From assembly GCA_045531235.1 (NCBI GenBank), contig JAZSDQ010000055.1, forward strand, positions 1-33,861: DNA of 33,861 nt, in the 5' to 3' direction. Shown piece by piece: positions 7,098-18,300 of the stretch. Position 1 is the first letter of the stretch, and each line of letters begins with the position of its first letter. Source of the DNA: RGIG5579 sp045531235 (lineage in GTDB: Bacteria; Bacillota; Clostridia; Oscillospirales; SIG627). The position numbers and the translations under genes are program-made. The notes under the pieces are model-generated. The model saw only the letters and a list, made by a program, of their open reading frames with translations, was not told the DNA's origin and did not search any database.

Positions 7098-8928
7098 GGT
7101 GTTTCAACTCCTTTTCAATGGCGTCCGTATCAAGACCGCAGAGCTTTAAAAGCTCCTTCTGACTGCCGTGGGGAACAAAGCTTTCCCTGACGGCAAGAAT
7201 TTTCGTTTGGTTCAAGGATATGTTTTCCTCTGCAAGCTGGCAGAGAAGGCTTTGGCCGAAGCCGCCTTCCTCAATGCCTTCTTCCACCAGAAGAAGCTTT
7301 GCGTTTTGAGGGATATATTGGGAAAGAAATAAGGGGGAATAGCCTTTCAGCATACCGAAGCGAATTACTCTTGCAGAAATGCCTTCTGCCAAGGCGTTTT
7401 CGGCGGCTTTCAGGCAGTTTTCCAGGGTTCTGCCGTAGCTTACCACACAGATCTTCGGGTCCGAGCCGAAATCTTTCTTCTCAATTTCACATTCCAAGGG
7501 AAAGGCTTCTTCCGTGAAAAGGGAGGTTTCGCCCTTGGGATAGCGGATCACCGAGGGGCTTTCTGTTTCTGCAAAAGCTTTTTTCAAAGCGCTTTCCAAT
7601 TCTTTTTCCGTGGTGGGTGCGTAAATTTTCACTCCGGGAATGGGAAGGGTCATTGCCACGTCAAAAAGGCCGTGGTGGGTGCTTCCGTCTTCTCCCGAAA
7701 TGCCTGCTCTGTCAAGGCAGACGGTAATGGGAAGCTTTTGCAGCGCCGCATCGTGGAGAAGCTGATCGTAGGAGCGCTGGAAGAAGGTGGAGTATACCGC
7801 AAAGCAGGGCTTCAGTCCTGCGGCGGCAAGGCCTGCGGCAAAGGTGACGGCATGCTCCTCGGCAATGCCCACGTCAAAAAAACGATGAGGGAATTTTTTT
7901 GCAAAATCCCCAAGGCCTACGCCGTCTTCCATGGCGGCGGTGATAGCGACGATCTTTTCATCTTCTTCCCCAAGGCGGCAGAGAGTATCTCCGAATATCT
8001 TGGAAAAAGAGAGACCTTGAGATTCTTTTTTCTCTTTTTTGGCAGGGGAAAGGCCGTGAAAACGGCTGGGATTCTTTTCTGCTTCGGGAAGACCCTTGCC
8101 CTTTTTGGTGCAAAGGTGAATGAGGGAGGGACCGTTTTTCTTTTTGGCTTCCTGGAGTAAAAACTCTACGGTGCCGAGATCGTTTCCGTTTGCAGGGCCG
8201 AAGTAGTGAAGGCCGTACTGCTCAAAGAGATTGCCCATGGGCAGGGCGCTCTTTTTTACGGTATCCTTTGCTTTTTTTGCCACCTCGGCAAGCTCTTTAC
8301 CGACGAGGGGAATGCTCTCCAGCGCCGTTTGCACATCACCCTTGAATTTATAATAGCCGCGGGTGCGCATACGGTTGAGAGCTCCTTTTAATGCGCCCAC
8401 GCTTTTTCCGATGCTCATGCCGTTATCATTTAAAATGATGATGAGCCTGTCGTGCGGGGAAATATTATTCAGCGCCTCAAAGACCATACCGCCCGTAAAG
8501 GAGCCGTCTCCGATGACGGCAACGGTAAAGTCTTTCTTTCCCAAAAGGCGGTTTGCCTTGGCAAAGCCAAGGGCGGCAGAAATGCCCGTGCCGCTGTGGC
8601 CGGTGCCGAAGGCATCAAACTCCGATTCCTCTCTGCGGGGAAAGCCGGAAATGCCGCCGAAGCTGCGGAGAGAGGCAAAATCCGCGCCTCTGCCTGTGAG
8701 AAGCTTATGGATATAGCTTTGATGGCCCGTATCGTAAATGACCTTTTCCTCAGGGAGAGAAAGGCAGCGGACAAGGGCCAAACTGATCTCCGCAATGCCC
8801 AGATTGCTTGCCAGATGGCCTCCCGTTACCGAAACGCTTTTGATGAGAAAAGCACGGAGAGCGTTGCAGTATTTTGCCGCTTCCTCCGGGGAAAGGCGCT
8901 TTACTTCATCGCTTGTGAGAAAGCGCAT
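7084..8928 (-). CDS. dxs: 1-deoxy-D-xylulose-5-phosphate synthase
   Basis: DXS condenses pyruvate and glyceraldehyde-3-phosphate in a thiamine diphosphate reaction, the first step of the MEP isoprenoid pathway. The 614-residue protein has GHQSYIHK near residue 68, the thiamine diphosphate motif beginning GDGSFTGG (about 139) and ending NDN, and the transketolase-type EEHAVTFAAG (about 355) with the catalytic glutamate. The C-terminal transketolase domain is complete. It begins one base after the xseB stop. In many relatives ispA sits between xseB and dxs; here it is absent. Confidence 0.97.
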   Translation of the reverse strand: MRFLTSDEVKRLSPEEAAKYCNALRAFLIKSVSVTGGHLASNLGIAEISLALVRCLSLPEEKVIYDTGHQSYIHKLLTGRGADFASLRSFGGISGFPRREESEFDAFGTGHSGTGISAALGFAKANRLLGKKDFTVAVIGDGSFTGGMVFEALNNISPHDRLIIILNDNGMSIGKSVGALKGALNRMRTRGYYKFKGDVQTALESIPLVGKELAEVAKKAKDTVKKSALPMGNLFEQYGLHYFGPANGNDLGTVEFLLQEAKKKNGPSLIHLCTKKGKGLPEAEKNPSRFHGLSPAKKEKKESQGLSFSKIFGDTLCRLGEEDEKIVAITAAMEDGVGLGDFAKKFPHRFFDVGIAEEHAVTFAAGLAAAGLKPCFAVYSTFFQRSYDQLLHDAALQKLPITVCLDRAGISGEDGSTHHGLFDVAMTLPIPGVKIYAPTTEKELESALKKAFAETESPSVIRYPKGETSLFTEEAFPLECEIEKKDFGSDPKICVVSYGRTLENCLKAAENALAEGISARVIRFGMLKGYSPLFLSQYIPQNAKLLLVEEGIEEGGFGQSLLCQLAEENISLNQTKILAVRESFVPHGSQKELLKLCGLDTDAIEKELKHLAET

Positions 8929-8929
8929 C

Positions 8930-9163
8930 TCAGTTTCCGCCTACGAAGGGTTTTTCCGTAACGGTTTCTCCGTTTTGGGTAAGAAGGGTGACTTTCTGCT
9001 GAGCAAGGTCCAGCTTCTCCGTGCAAAGGCGCACAAGACCTGCGCCCTCCTCAAAGAGGGAAAGGGAAGTATCCAGAGGGGTATCCTTGCTGTCGAGAGC
9101 ACGGACGATCTCCTCTAATCTGCGAAGCATTTCCTCAAAGCTTTTTTCGTTTTTTTCACTCAT
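8930..9163 (-). CDS. xseB: Exodeoxyribonuclease VII small subunit
   Basis: The 77-residue product matches XseB in length and pattern: KSFEEMLRRLEEIVRALD, a short loop with DTPLDTSLSLFEEG, then LVRLCTEKLDLAQQKV. It is two helices that bind the large subunit. It overlaps the xseA stop by four bases (ATGA), the normal coupling of the pair. Exonuclease VII degrades single-stranded DNA in repair. Confidence 0.95.
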   Translation of the reverse strand: MSEKNEKSFEEMLRRLEEIVRALDSKDTPLDTSLSLFEEGAGLVRLCTEKLDLAQQKVTLLTQNGETVTEKPFVGGN

Positions 9164-10380
9164 TTTTCTACCTCCAGAATTTCTGCCTTTGCCGAACCGT
9201 CGGAAAGACGGAGGGTGACTTTGTCCCCTACGGAAAGGTTTTTCTTTTGAGATACGGTTTGTCCTTTTTCATTGAATACGGCGCTGTACCCGCGGGTGAG
9301 TACCGCCAAGGGGCTGAGGGCATCGAGAGATGCCGCCTTTTGCAAAAGAATACTCTTTTTTTCTTGCAGAATATTTGCCATGGCGTTTTCCATTTCCCGA
9401 TCCAGAGTGGCAAGGAACATTCTGCGGTCGTCCACAAGATTCATCATTCCCGAAAGGGAACGGCTTTTAGAGAGAATTTCTACACGATCCCGCAAGGCCT
9501 TCAGTTGCATTTCCAGAGAAAGGGACATACGGTCAATAACGTTGTGAAGCTTTCTCTTCACCTCTCCCGTTTCGGGGAGGGCAACCTCTGCCGCCGCCGA
9601 GGGGGTGGGGGCGCGGAGATCGGCAACGAAATCGCTGATGGAAAAGTCGGTTTCGTGACCTACGGCGGAAAGGATGGGAATACGGGAAGCGAAAATGGCC
9701 CGGGCAAGATTTTCATCGTTAAACGCCCAAAGCTCCTCCAGGCTTCCGCCGCCGCGGCCTAAAATGATAAGATCTACGGGGTAAAATTCATTAAAACAGC
9801 GGATTCCCTCAATGAGCTGCTTCGGAGCGCCGTCCCCTTGTACCAGGCTGGGGTAGAGGCAAAGCTCTGCCAGGGGAAATCTTCTTCCGGAAACGTGGAT
9901 CATATCCCTGACGGCAGCGCCCGTGGGGCTGGTGATGATGCCGATCTTCTTGGGATATTTGGGAAGGGGCTTTTTATAGGCAGGATCAAAAAGACCCTCG
10001 GTCTCTAATTTCTTTTTCAGTTGCTCAAAGGCAATGTATAAAGCGCCGATGCCGTCGGGCTGCATTTCGGAAATATACAGCTGATACTGTCCGTCCTTTA
10101 CGTAAGAGGAAACTCGGCCGCGGCAGATCACCTTCATTCCGTTTTCGGGAACGAAAGGAATTTTTGAGGCGTGCATACGGAACATCACTGCACGAATGAC
10201 GCCGCCCTCGTCCTTCAGGGAAAGGTAAAAGTGGCCGGTTTTGTAATGGTTGACGAAATTGGAGATCTCTCCTTTGACGAGAATGTTATTTAAAAGATAG
10301 TCGCTCTCCAGTTTGTTTTTGATGTATTCATTCAGCCCTGTAACGGTAAGGGCTTGAGAATTTTCCTGAAAGGGATCCAT
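9160..10380 (-). CDS. xseA: Exodeoxyribonuclease VII large subunit
   Basis: XseA (406 residues) has an N-terminal OB-fold (about 10-100, LTVTGLNEYIKNKLESD and GEISNFVNHYKTGHFYLSLKD), a catalytic domain with SPTGAAVRD, GRGGGSLEELWAFND and SAVGHETDFSISDF (family signatures), and a long C-terminal coiled coil with the GYS...VLTRGYSAV segment. The frame extends 32 codons upstream into the neighbouring gene. The ATG at 10378-10380 is chosen because AAAGGAG stands just before it and the protein then starts like its homologues. One base separates it from the TsaD-like gene. Confidence 0.96.
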   Translation of the reverse strand: MDPFQENSQALTVTGLNEYIKNKLESDYLLNNILVKGEISNFVNHYKTGHFYLSLKDEGGVIRAVMFRMHASKIPFVPENGMKVICRGRVSSYVKDGQYQLYISEMQPDGIGALYIAFEQLKKKLETEGLFDPAYKKPLPKYPKKIGIITSPTGAAVRDMIHVSGRRFPLAELCLYPSLVQGDGAPKQLIEGIRCFNEFYPVDLIILGRGGGSLEELWAFNDENLARAIFASRIPILSAVGHETDFSISDFVADLRAPTPSAAAEVALPETGEVKRKLHNVIDRMSLSLEMQLKALRDRVEILSKSRSLSGMMNLVDDRRMFLATLDREMENAMANILQEKKSILLQKAASLDALSPLAVLTRGYSAVFNEKGQTVSQKKNLSVGDKVTLRLSDGSAKAEILEVEK

Positions 10381-10381
10381 A

Positions 10382-11323
10382 TTACACTCCTTTCCTGCAC
10401 AGGGAAGCGATTCCCATGGCATTGTCGGCAGAGTAGACGGGGGGCGCAAAGAAATATTTTTCCCCCGAAAAGGCATTTTTCAGAATTTCCGAGGAGGAAA
10501 CACCGCCGGAAAACAAAACGGGCAGATTCTCTCTTCCTGCAATGGCAAGGAGAGCTTTCACCGCTTCCTGAGCCACGGCGAAAATAAAGGCGGCGGCGTT
10601 TTCGGGGCTTTCGCCGTCTTTCAGCATTTTGTCAAAGCGGTTTTCAAAGCCGGAAAGATTGATTCCCCCGTTCTTTACGGGGATTTTCACACGAAATTTT
10701 TTGTTGCTCTTTTTTGCAAGCTCTTCCAAGGGCGCGCCTGCGGGAAAAGGCAGTCCCAATTTGACACCGCTGCGGTCAATGAGCTGTCCCACCGTAAGAT
10801 CCAGCACCTCGGCAAGAAGCTCTGCTTTGTATCTTGCGCCGTCTTCTTCAACAAGAAGAAGCTCGGTGGTGCCGCCGGACAGGTGAAAGGCGAGAAAGGG
10901 CCCTTGGGGAAGAATTTTTCCCTCTTTTTCCGCACCCAGTCGCACTGCTTCAATATGTCCCTCCTGATGGGAAAAGCAAAGATAAGGGACATTGCAGCCC
11001 TCTGCCATTGCCGCGGCGGCGCTGACACCTGCCAGAAAGCAGGGCATATAAGAGCCTTCCACGCGGCGGGGGGTGCTTGATGCGGCAACGCCCAGCACCG
11101 TAAGCTCTCCTTTTTTCTCGCGCATCTCGGAAAAGAGCGTTTTCAAAACTTCTTTTAAGTCCCTTGTATGACAAAACAAAGCGTCACTCTGTCGCATTCC
11201 CCTTGCACCTTGGGGAACCAAAAGAGGCCGCTTTGCGCAAAAGACTTCGCCGTCAGAGCAAAGCCCTGCCGCCGAAGTCGTATAATTGCTGGTATCGATC
11301 CCGATGAATACGCCGCAGGCCAT
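10382..11323 (-). CDS. TsaD/Kae1-like (peptidase M22 family) protein of unknown role
   Basis: This 313-residue ASKHA-fold protein resembles TsaD, the tRNA threonylcarbamoyladenosine enzyme, but is a distinct paralogue. It starts with FIGIDTSNYTTSAA, keeps the HxxxH metal motif as SHQEGH and the late aspartate in DNAMGIAS. The TsaD motif SGGHTEL appears as SGGTTEL, so that histidine is lost. It contains STPRRVEGSYMPCFLAG, typical of a clostridial group often labelled O-sialoglycoprotein endopeptidase. Metal or nucleotide binding may persist; peptidase activity is doubtful. It lies between nusB and xseA, one base from each. A true tsaD is expected elsewhere in the genome. Function is not assigned. 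Confidence 0.8.
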   Translation of the reverse strand: MACGVFIGIDTSNYTTSAAGLCSDGEVFCAKRPLLVPQGARGMRQSDALFCHTRDLKEVLKTLFSEMREKKGELTVLGVAASSTPRRVEGSYMPCFLAGVSAAAAMAEGCNVPYLCFSHQEGHIEAVRLGAEKEGKILPQGPFLAFHLSGGTTELLLVEEDGARYKAELLAEVLDLTVGQLIDRSGVKLGLPFPAGAPLEELAKKSNKKFRVKIPVKNGGINLSGFENRFDKMLKDGESPENAAAFIFAVAQEAVKALLAIAGRENLPVLFSGGVSSSEILKNAFSGEKYFFAPPVYSADNAMGIASLCRKGV

Positions 11324-11324
11324 T

Positions 11325-11729
11325 TTACTTGCCTGCTACGGCGCCGAGAATACCGTTGACGAATTTTTTTGCACCGTCCTCACAAAAGCTCTTTGCCAAT
11401 TCCACAGCTTCGTTGATGGCAATTTTTTCGGGAACGGAATCCATTTTGTCTATCTCAAAAATGGCAAGCTGAAGGACGGTTAAGGTGGCCTTGGAAAGGC
11501 GTCCGATCTTCCAGCCCTTTGCATTTTCTTCGATCTTTGCTATGGCTTCGGGGGCATAGTCCCGAGCGCCGCAAAACACCGTTTTGATGTATTCACTTTC
11601 CTTTGCCGCTTCTTCCTGCTCCTCAATGAGGGTGTCGTAAAGCTTTGCCGTTTCCTCCTCGGGGGAGAACTGGGCGGCAAAGAGCATCTGGAAAGCGATT
11701 TCTCTTTCTTTTCTGCGGGTCAGAGGCAT
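11325..11729 (-). CDS. nusB: Transcription antitermination factor NusB
   Basis: The 134-residue all-helical protein begins with RRKEREIAFQMLFAAQF, the NusB RNA-binding arginine-rich start, and ends with PEKIAINEAVELAKSF followed by KKFVNGILGAV, the most conserved part of the family. NusB with NusE binds the boxA of rRNA transcripts. AAGGAG lies in the 14-base gap after serA. The usual Clostridia partner Asp23/AmaP gene is missing, and serA is the upstream neighbour instead. Confidence 0.95.
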   Translation of the reverse strand: MPLTRRKEREIAFQMLFAAQFSPEEETAKLYDTLIEEQEEAAKESEYIKTVFCGARDYAPEAIAKIEENAKGWKIGRLSKATLTVLQLAIFEIDKMDSVPEKIAINEAVELAKSFCEDGAKKFVNGILGAVAGK

Positions 11730-11743
11730 ACTATCTCCTTATT

Positions 11744-12874
11744 TCAGTAGGAGATGGTACGAATGACGCCTCCTACCGTATTGATCTTTTCAAGGTTGAT
11801 GGGGGTTTTGCTGTCGCAGAGCATATAGCCGACGTCTTTTCTTACCGCCTTGGCTACGTTTGCACCGAAGACTGCCTCAGCGAGGGCGGCTTCGGTAGCG
11901 GCTTCTGCTTGATAGAAGATACCCACGCGGTATTCGCCTTCACGGGGAAGGGAAAGGCAGGGCATATTCACGCTGTTTTTAATATTACCGTTCAAGAGGT
12001 AATCGGCAAGCTGACGGCAAGCCATAATGGCGCAGTTATCTTCCGCTTCGGGAGTGGACGCACCCAGGTGAGGAGTTGCGAGAACCCCCTCTTTGCCTGC
12101 AAGAGTTGCGGTGGGGAAATCGGTAAAGTAGCTTGCTACCTTGCCCGACTGAAGAAGCTCAAGAATGTCTTCATCTACGGCAAGATCAGCTCTTGCAAGG
12201 TTGAGAAGACGGACACCGTCTTTGGCTCCCTCAAGATTCTTCTTGCAAAGAATTCCGCGGGTGGTGGGAAGAGAAGGTACGTGAACGGTGATGTAGTCAC
12301 TCTCTTTGAAGATGCGGTCAAGCTCTTCAGTTCTTTCTACGGTAGGATCCAGCGCCTTTGCAGCGGCTTCGCTGAGAACGGGATCGTAGCCGAGGATCTT
12401 CATACCAAGACCTGCGGCGGCGTTTGCTACCATACCGCCGATGGCGCCGAGGCCGATAACACCCAGGGTCTTACCCAGAAGCTCGGGACCTACAAAGCGG
12501 CTCTTTTCTTTTTCAACTTTCTTTGCGGCATCGGGATCGCCTGCGAGAGTTTCCGCCCAGTCCATACCTGCCTTTACACGGCGGGAGGAGAGAAGAAGGG
12601 CGGCAAGAGCCAGTTCTTTTACTGCATTGGCATTGGCGCCGGGGGTATTGAATACGGTGATACCCTTTTCGGTGCATACATCCAAAGGAATATTATTCAC
12701 GCCTGCGCCTGCTCTTGCGATGGCGGAAAGACTTGCGGGAAATTCTACGCTGTGCAGATCGGCACTACGGACAACAATGCCGTTTTCTTCGGCCATATCT
12801 TCCCCAATCTCAAAGGTTTGGGGGAGCATATCAAGACCGCATTTTGCGATTTTATTATACAACTTAATTTTCAT
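11744..12874 (-). CDS. serA: D-3-phosphoglycerate dehydrogenase
   Basis: SerA oxidises 3-phosphoglycerate with NAD, the first step of serine synthesis. The 376-residue product has the NAD-binding GVIGLGAIGG, the substrate segment RAGAGVNNIP, the catalytic arginine in LNLARADLAVDE and the histidine in ATPHLGAST. The C-terminal stretch (about 310-376) occupies the place of an ACT domain but is divergent, so serine feedback cannot be inferred. The start at 12874 is preferred over an upstream ATG at 12904 because AAAGGGG is close upstream and MKIKLYNKIA fits the family. It follows serC after 26 bases, together supplying two of the three serine steps. Confidence 0.93.
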   Translation of the reverse strand: MKIKLYNKIAKCGLDMLPQTFEIGEDMAEENGIVVRSADLHSVEFPASLSAIARAGAGVNNIPLDVCTEKGITVFNTPGANANAVKELALAALLLSSRRVKAGMDWAETLAGDPDAAKKVEKEKSRFVGPELLGKTLGVIGLGAIGGMVANAAAGLGMKILGYDPVLSEAAAKALDPTVERTEELDRIFKESDYITVHVPSLPTTRGILCKKNLEGAKDGVRLLNLARADLAVDEDILELLQSGKVASYFTDFPTATLAGKEGVLATPHLGASTPEAEDNCAIMACRQLADYLLNGNIKNSVNMPCLSLPREGEYRVGIFYQAEAATEAALAEAVFGANVAKAVRKDVGYMLCDSKTPINLEKINTVGGVIRTISY

Positions 12875-12900
12875 TTTGTATACCCCTTTTTGAATTTTTT

Positions 12901-13988
<1,088 letters not shown>

Positions 13989-14037
13989 TAAATTACTCCT
14001 TTTGTTCATCGTGTTGTTTTTTACACAAATTGTTATT

Positions 14038-14066
14038 ATTATATGGAAATTCACATACAATGTCAA
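14038..14066 (-). promoter_or_regulatory. Perfect consensus sigma-A promoter of the serC operon
   Basis: On the minus strand, TTGACA (14061-14066) and TATAAT (14038-14043) are separated by 17 bases, an exact match to consensus. Transcription should begin near 14031, giving a leader of about 45 bases. No other comparable promoter is visible before nadE, so it may drive all thirteen genes. Confidence 0.9.
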
Positions 14067-14141
14067 GAATAAAACTCTCTTATCGGTAGAATAATATGTT
14101 TCTTTTTTGTGAACTCTACTGATAGTTCAGAAAAACGGGCA

Positions 14142-14178
14142 AAAAGATCGGCGAAAGAGCGTATCTTTCGCCGAAAAA
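14142..14178 (-). terminator. Intrinsic terminator of the addB-addA operon
   Basis: A perfect 10-bp stem, CGGCGAAAGA (14149-14158) and TCTTTCGCCG (14164-14173) with a 5-base loop, is followed on the minus strand by a short T run. It lies just beyond the metallophosphoesterase stop at 14192 and upstream of the serC promoter. Confidence 0.85.
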
Positions 14179-14191
14179 CAGTAGAAATAGA

Positions 14192-15310
14192 TTATTGTAA
14201 TGAAAACAGGATTTCCACCACTTCGTTTTGCGTGCCTACCCGCATAGGGGGACCCCAAAGACCTGCGCCTGAGGATACCACGACAAACGGCGAGGCGGCA
14301 TCTTTTTGGTAGAGCCCGTAATCCACGGTGTACATCGCGTCGGTGATGAGGCTACCGGGGAAGATCTGTCCTTTGTGGGTGTGACCCGAAAGGACGAGGG
14401 AAATCTTTTCTCCGTACTTCTCCGCTTCTCTCGGGTTGTGATCCATCACGATGACGGGGAGATGCGTTTCGGGAAGGAAGGAGGAGAGCTCTCCCCGGGA
14501 AAGCCCCTCGGTCTTGCCGATGGGGCGGAGATCCAGCCTGCCTGCCAGTACGAATTTTCCGTCTACGGTCACTGCTTCATCAAGAAGAAGCTTTACTTCC
14601 GATTCCTCCAGAAAGGCTCTCATTTTGTGAAGGGTGTCGCCGCTGTCGTGATTGCCGAGAACGGCATAGACACCGTAGCGGGAGGAGAGAGAAGAAAGAA
14701 GCGCTTTTACCTCGTCGGGGTTTTCCACGGAATGAAAATCGTCATTGAAAATATCCCCTGCCAGGCAAACAAGATCCGCATTCATTTCATTGACAAGAGC
14801 GACGGACTGCTTCAGTCGCTGAAAGCTGCCCGATGCGCCCAGATGAATATCGCTCACAAGGGCGATGCGCAAGGCTTCTTCCGAGCCGCCGGTAAGATCG
14901 TATTTTACCTTTTCCACCCTTGCCCCGTTCCACAAGCCGAAAGCGGATACCAGGATCGTTAAAACCAGCACCAGGGCGGCGCGGGCAAAGGAGGCTTTTT
15001 TCTGAAAATGCTTTTTCAAAGACGGAATTTTAAAAATCAGCCAAACAAGGTCCGTTCCTGCGGTAAAGAGAAACAGATAGACGAAAATACCCAGCCACAC
15101 GCTGCCCCAGAGATTGACAAAAGAGGAGAAGCCGAGGTTTTTCGGCAAAATAAAATTCAGGGGCGTGCCCATGGCAAGAAAGGCGAAAACGCCGTAGAAA
15201 ACAGGCTTTTTTATGGGAAGAAGGGCGCTGAGGCCCTTTTCCATACGGTGGGCAAGGGAAAGATGCACGGCGCCGTAACAAAGAAAAAGGAAACAAAAAG
15301 CAAGGATCAT
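14192..15310 (-). CDS. Membrane-anchored metallophosphoesterase
   Basis: The 372-residue protein has about four hydrophobic helices in its first 130 residues (near 1-20, 35-55, 66-85 and 110-127), then a calcineurin-like phosphoesterase domain outside the helices. Metal-binding motifs appear in order: DIHLG (154-158), AGDIFND, GNHD and GHTHKGQ. This is the layout of the YkuE/YaeI group, some of which act on lipid-linked or UDP-linked substrates; the substrate here is unknown. The start overlaps the addA stop by ATGA. Its link with the recombination genes is probably positional only. Confidence 0.88.
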   Translation of the reverse strand: MILAFCFLFLCYGAVHLSLAHRMEKGLSALLPIKKPVFYGVFAFLAMGTPLNFILPKNLGFSSFVNLWGSVWLGIFVYLFLFTAGTDLVWLIFKIPSLKKHFQKKASFARAALVLVLTILVSAFGLWNGARVEKVKYDLTGGSEEALRIALVSDIHLGASGSFQRLKQSVALVNEMNADLVCLAGDIFNDDFHSVENPDEVKALLSSLSSRYGVYAVLGNHDSGDTLHKMRAFLEESEVKLLLDEAVTVDGKFVLAGRLDLRPIGKTEGLSRGELSSFLPETHLPVIVMDHNPREAEKYGEKISLVLSGHTHKGQIFPGSLITDAMYTVDYGLYQKDAASPFVVVSSGAGLWGPPMRVGTQNEVVEILFSLQ

Positions 15311-18300
15311 ACCAATTCTCCTTTTAGGGGTACGTCGATCTCACGGCCGAGAGCAAAGGAATAGATCAGAAGGCGGGACACCTTCTTTTCCGTCAGTTCC
15401 TCCACGGCAAGGCGGTACAGGCGAAGCTGTTTGCCGTGGCGGTCCAGGAGAATATTTTCTCCGTCTGCCTCTTTCACACGGTCGGTTTTGAAATCAAGGA
15501 GGGTAAGGGTGCCGTCGGGATTTTCAAACCAAGCGTCCACAACACCCTGAATGAGGACCTCTCCCTCGGCGCCTAAAATATCTTTGGCAGGGAGAAGCAC
15601 GTTGAAGCGCCTTTCGTGCACGACAAAAGGAGAGGCGTCAATGGCTCCGAAGAGGGGGGAGGAGAAGAAATGACAGATCTTTTCCTTTTCCACAAGAGCC
15701 ATTTCCTCGGGGGAAAGAAATCTTTTTTCCACAAGGCTTTCCATGGCGGCAAGGGGATCTTCTTTTGCCTTTTGAAAATCAATAAACTGCATCACCTTAT
15801 GGGTGGCGGTACCGATCTTTGCACTGTCGGGGAGAAGGCGCTTTGCTTTTCCGGGCAGGCGCAGTAAGGAGATCTCGGCTTCCTCTTCTCTGCCGTGGCG
15901 CAAAAGCTGAGAAACGGAAAGCTTGCGAGGCAGGGTCTCCGCTTCCTTTTCCTCGTATTGGAAATCAAAATAAGGGATACATTCCTCCAGAGGAATGACG
16001 GGGGCTTTGCTTTTTTCCTCTTCCTTTTGTTCCCAAAGGGCAAAGGGAGGGGGGAATGCGGAGGAAATGCGGAAGGTTTCGTTTTCAGCCGTATCACCGC
16101 AAATAAGATAGTCTTTGAAAGGAGCTTCCTCTCGCAAAGCAAGAAGGATCATGGAAAGCACGGTGTTTGCGCTTTTCATCAGGAGAGATCGGGTGGCATC
16201 TTCCAGAGGATTTTTTATTCCGTAAAGAAGCTTTGCCCGAAGGGAATCTACGCCGCTGCTTTTTGCGGTGAGAATGAGCCTTTGCTTGGCACGGGTCAAG
16301 GCAACGTAGTATTTTCTTGCCGTTTCCTCCCGGTTTTCCTCTCTTAATTGCCAGGCGATGGCCTTGCGGTAGGCGGTGTTTTTCTTAGCGGCGCCGCCGA
16401 AGCGAAGTAAGGGTACGGCAGGATATTTGCCGTCGGCAATAAGAAGGGTGGCGTCTTCATCCTTGGAGGAGAGAAGTTTTCCCAAAAAGGGTACGATAAC
16501 CACGGGAAATTCCAGACCCTTGGACTGGTGAATGTTAATGACTCTTACCCCGTCCCCCTGAATGCTTGCCTTTTCCTGCCGAAGATCCAGATAGCGGCAA
16601 AATTCTCCCAAGGTATCGGCACCTTGAGATTCCATCTCCCCTGCGGCAACGAGAAGGTCGTTTTTCCAAGGGGGATATTTTTCCGAAGCGTAGAGCTCGG
16701 CAATGGAAAGGCGGCGGTACATTTGGAAGCAGAAGGAGGAAAGGGGCGTGCGATGGGAAAGGAGGCGTAGCTCCTCCAGGGTCCCAAGGGTCTCTCTCAC
16801 CTTGGGGGCCAGGCTGTGGCTTTCCTTCTCCCCAAGGCGCTTCATGGCGGCAAAGAAGGAGATCTTTCTGCCGTTCGCGCGAATGGCGTAAAGCTCATCG
16901 GGAGAAAAGCGGAAAACGGGAGAAAGAAGGGTGGCAATGAGGGGAACGTCGTCGGTGGGATTGTCCAGCGCTCCCAATAAGCTACGGACGAAAAGGGCTT
17001 CGGGAATGTTCTTTTTTTCTTCCTTGGAGGCGATGGCGCAAGGGATATTTCTCGCTTCCAGAGCGCTTTGCATCATGGCAACCTGATCGTTGGTCTCGCA
17101 AATGAGGGCGATATCGCCGGGAAGAAAGGGCTTGCCATCTTCTTTTTCGTCCTTGTCAAGAATGGTTTCGATGCGGTGGCAAAGATAGGATACTTCCCCA
17201 CGCTCTTCTGCCAAAAAGGGCGGAAGGCGTTCGCCTTCGTCACTTTCCCCGTCTTTATCCTCGTCCTTGGGCGGTTTTTCCACAAGGACGATCTCCACGG
17301 GATAGCTTTTTTCCTTTTCTTTTTTGATCTTGCCGCAGCGAAGCTCATCTTCTTTCTTATAAAGAGAAGTTTCTTCTTCGGAGCGCATGATGCCGCGGAA
17401 CACCAGATTGACAAAATCCACCACGCTTTTATCGCAACGGAAGTTGGCGGAAAGGAGAATTTTTTTCATATCTCCGTCGCCATTGGGGTAGAGGGGCGTT
17501 TTTTGGGTATATTCGGTAAAGACTTTCGGCTCGGCGCCGCGGAAGCGGTAAATGCTCTGCTTGGGGTCACCTACGATGAAAAGATTGTCTTTGCGGGAAA
17601 CGAAGCGGAAGATCCTATCCTGAATTTCGTTGGTATCCTGATATTCGTCTACAAAGACCGCATCAAATTCCTCGGCAAGGCGTTTTCCTATTTCGCTTTG
17701 CTGCCAGATACCGTCTTTTTTCTCGGCAACCAGCCGTAGCGCCAAATGTTCCAGATCGGCAAAGTCAAGAATTCCTTTTTCCAGCTTTCTTTCGCTGTAT
17801 CTTCTTTCGGTATCCTCCAAAAGGAAAATGAAATCGGAAAGAAGGGCAAGCATTTCTTCCGTGTCTGCCGCCGTTTCTTCTTCCTCGGTGGGAATGTATT
17901 TTTTCAGAAAGTTTTTTAAATAGTCCTTGACTTCCACGTCAAATACAGTGGTGACAAGGGCAATTTCGTCTTCTGCAAGGGTCTTTTTGTTTTTCCTCGT
18001 TGCATTCAGGGCGCCAAGGATCACATCGGAGCCTTCCTCAAATCGGCCAAGGCGGAAGAGAAAGCCTGCGCGGCGAATATCCTCGGCACGCCAGCGAAGG
18101 TCGTCCAAGGTAATTTTCCCTTTATCGTCGGTGGGGTGGCAAGCCTTCACCGCTTCATCAAGAAGCAGAGCGCAGCGATTGCACTGATTTTCCGCAGCGG
18201 CGGCAAGGAAGCTGCCAAGACCCGTTTCTCCAAAGCTGTACGCGCCGCGGGAAAGCTCGCGGCTTTCTTTTTTGATGATTTCCAGTCCCTCGGCAAGGCC

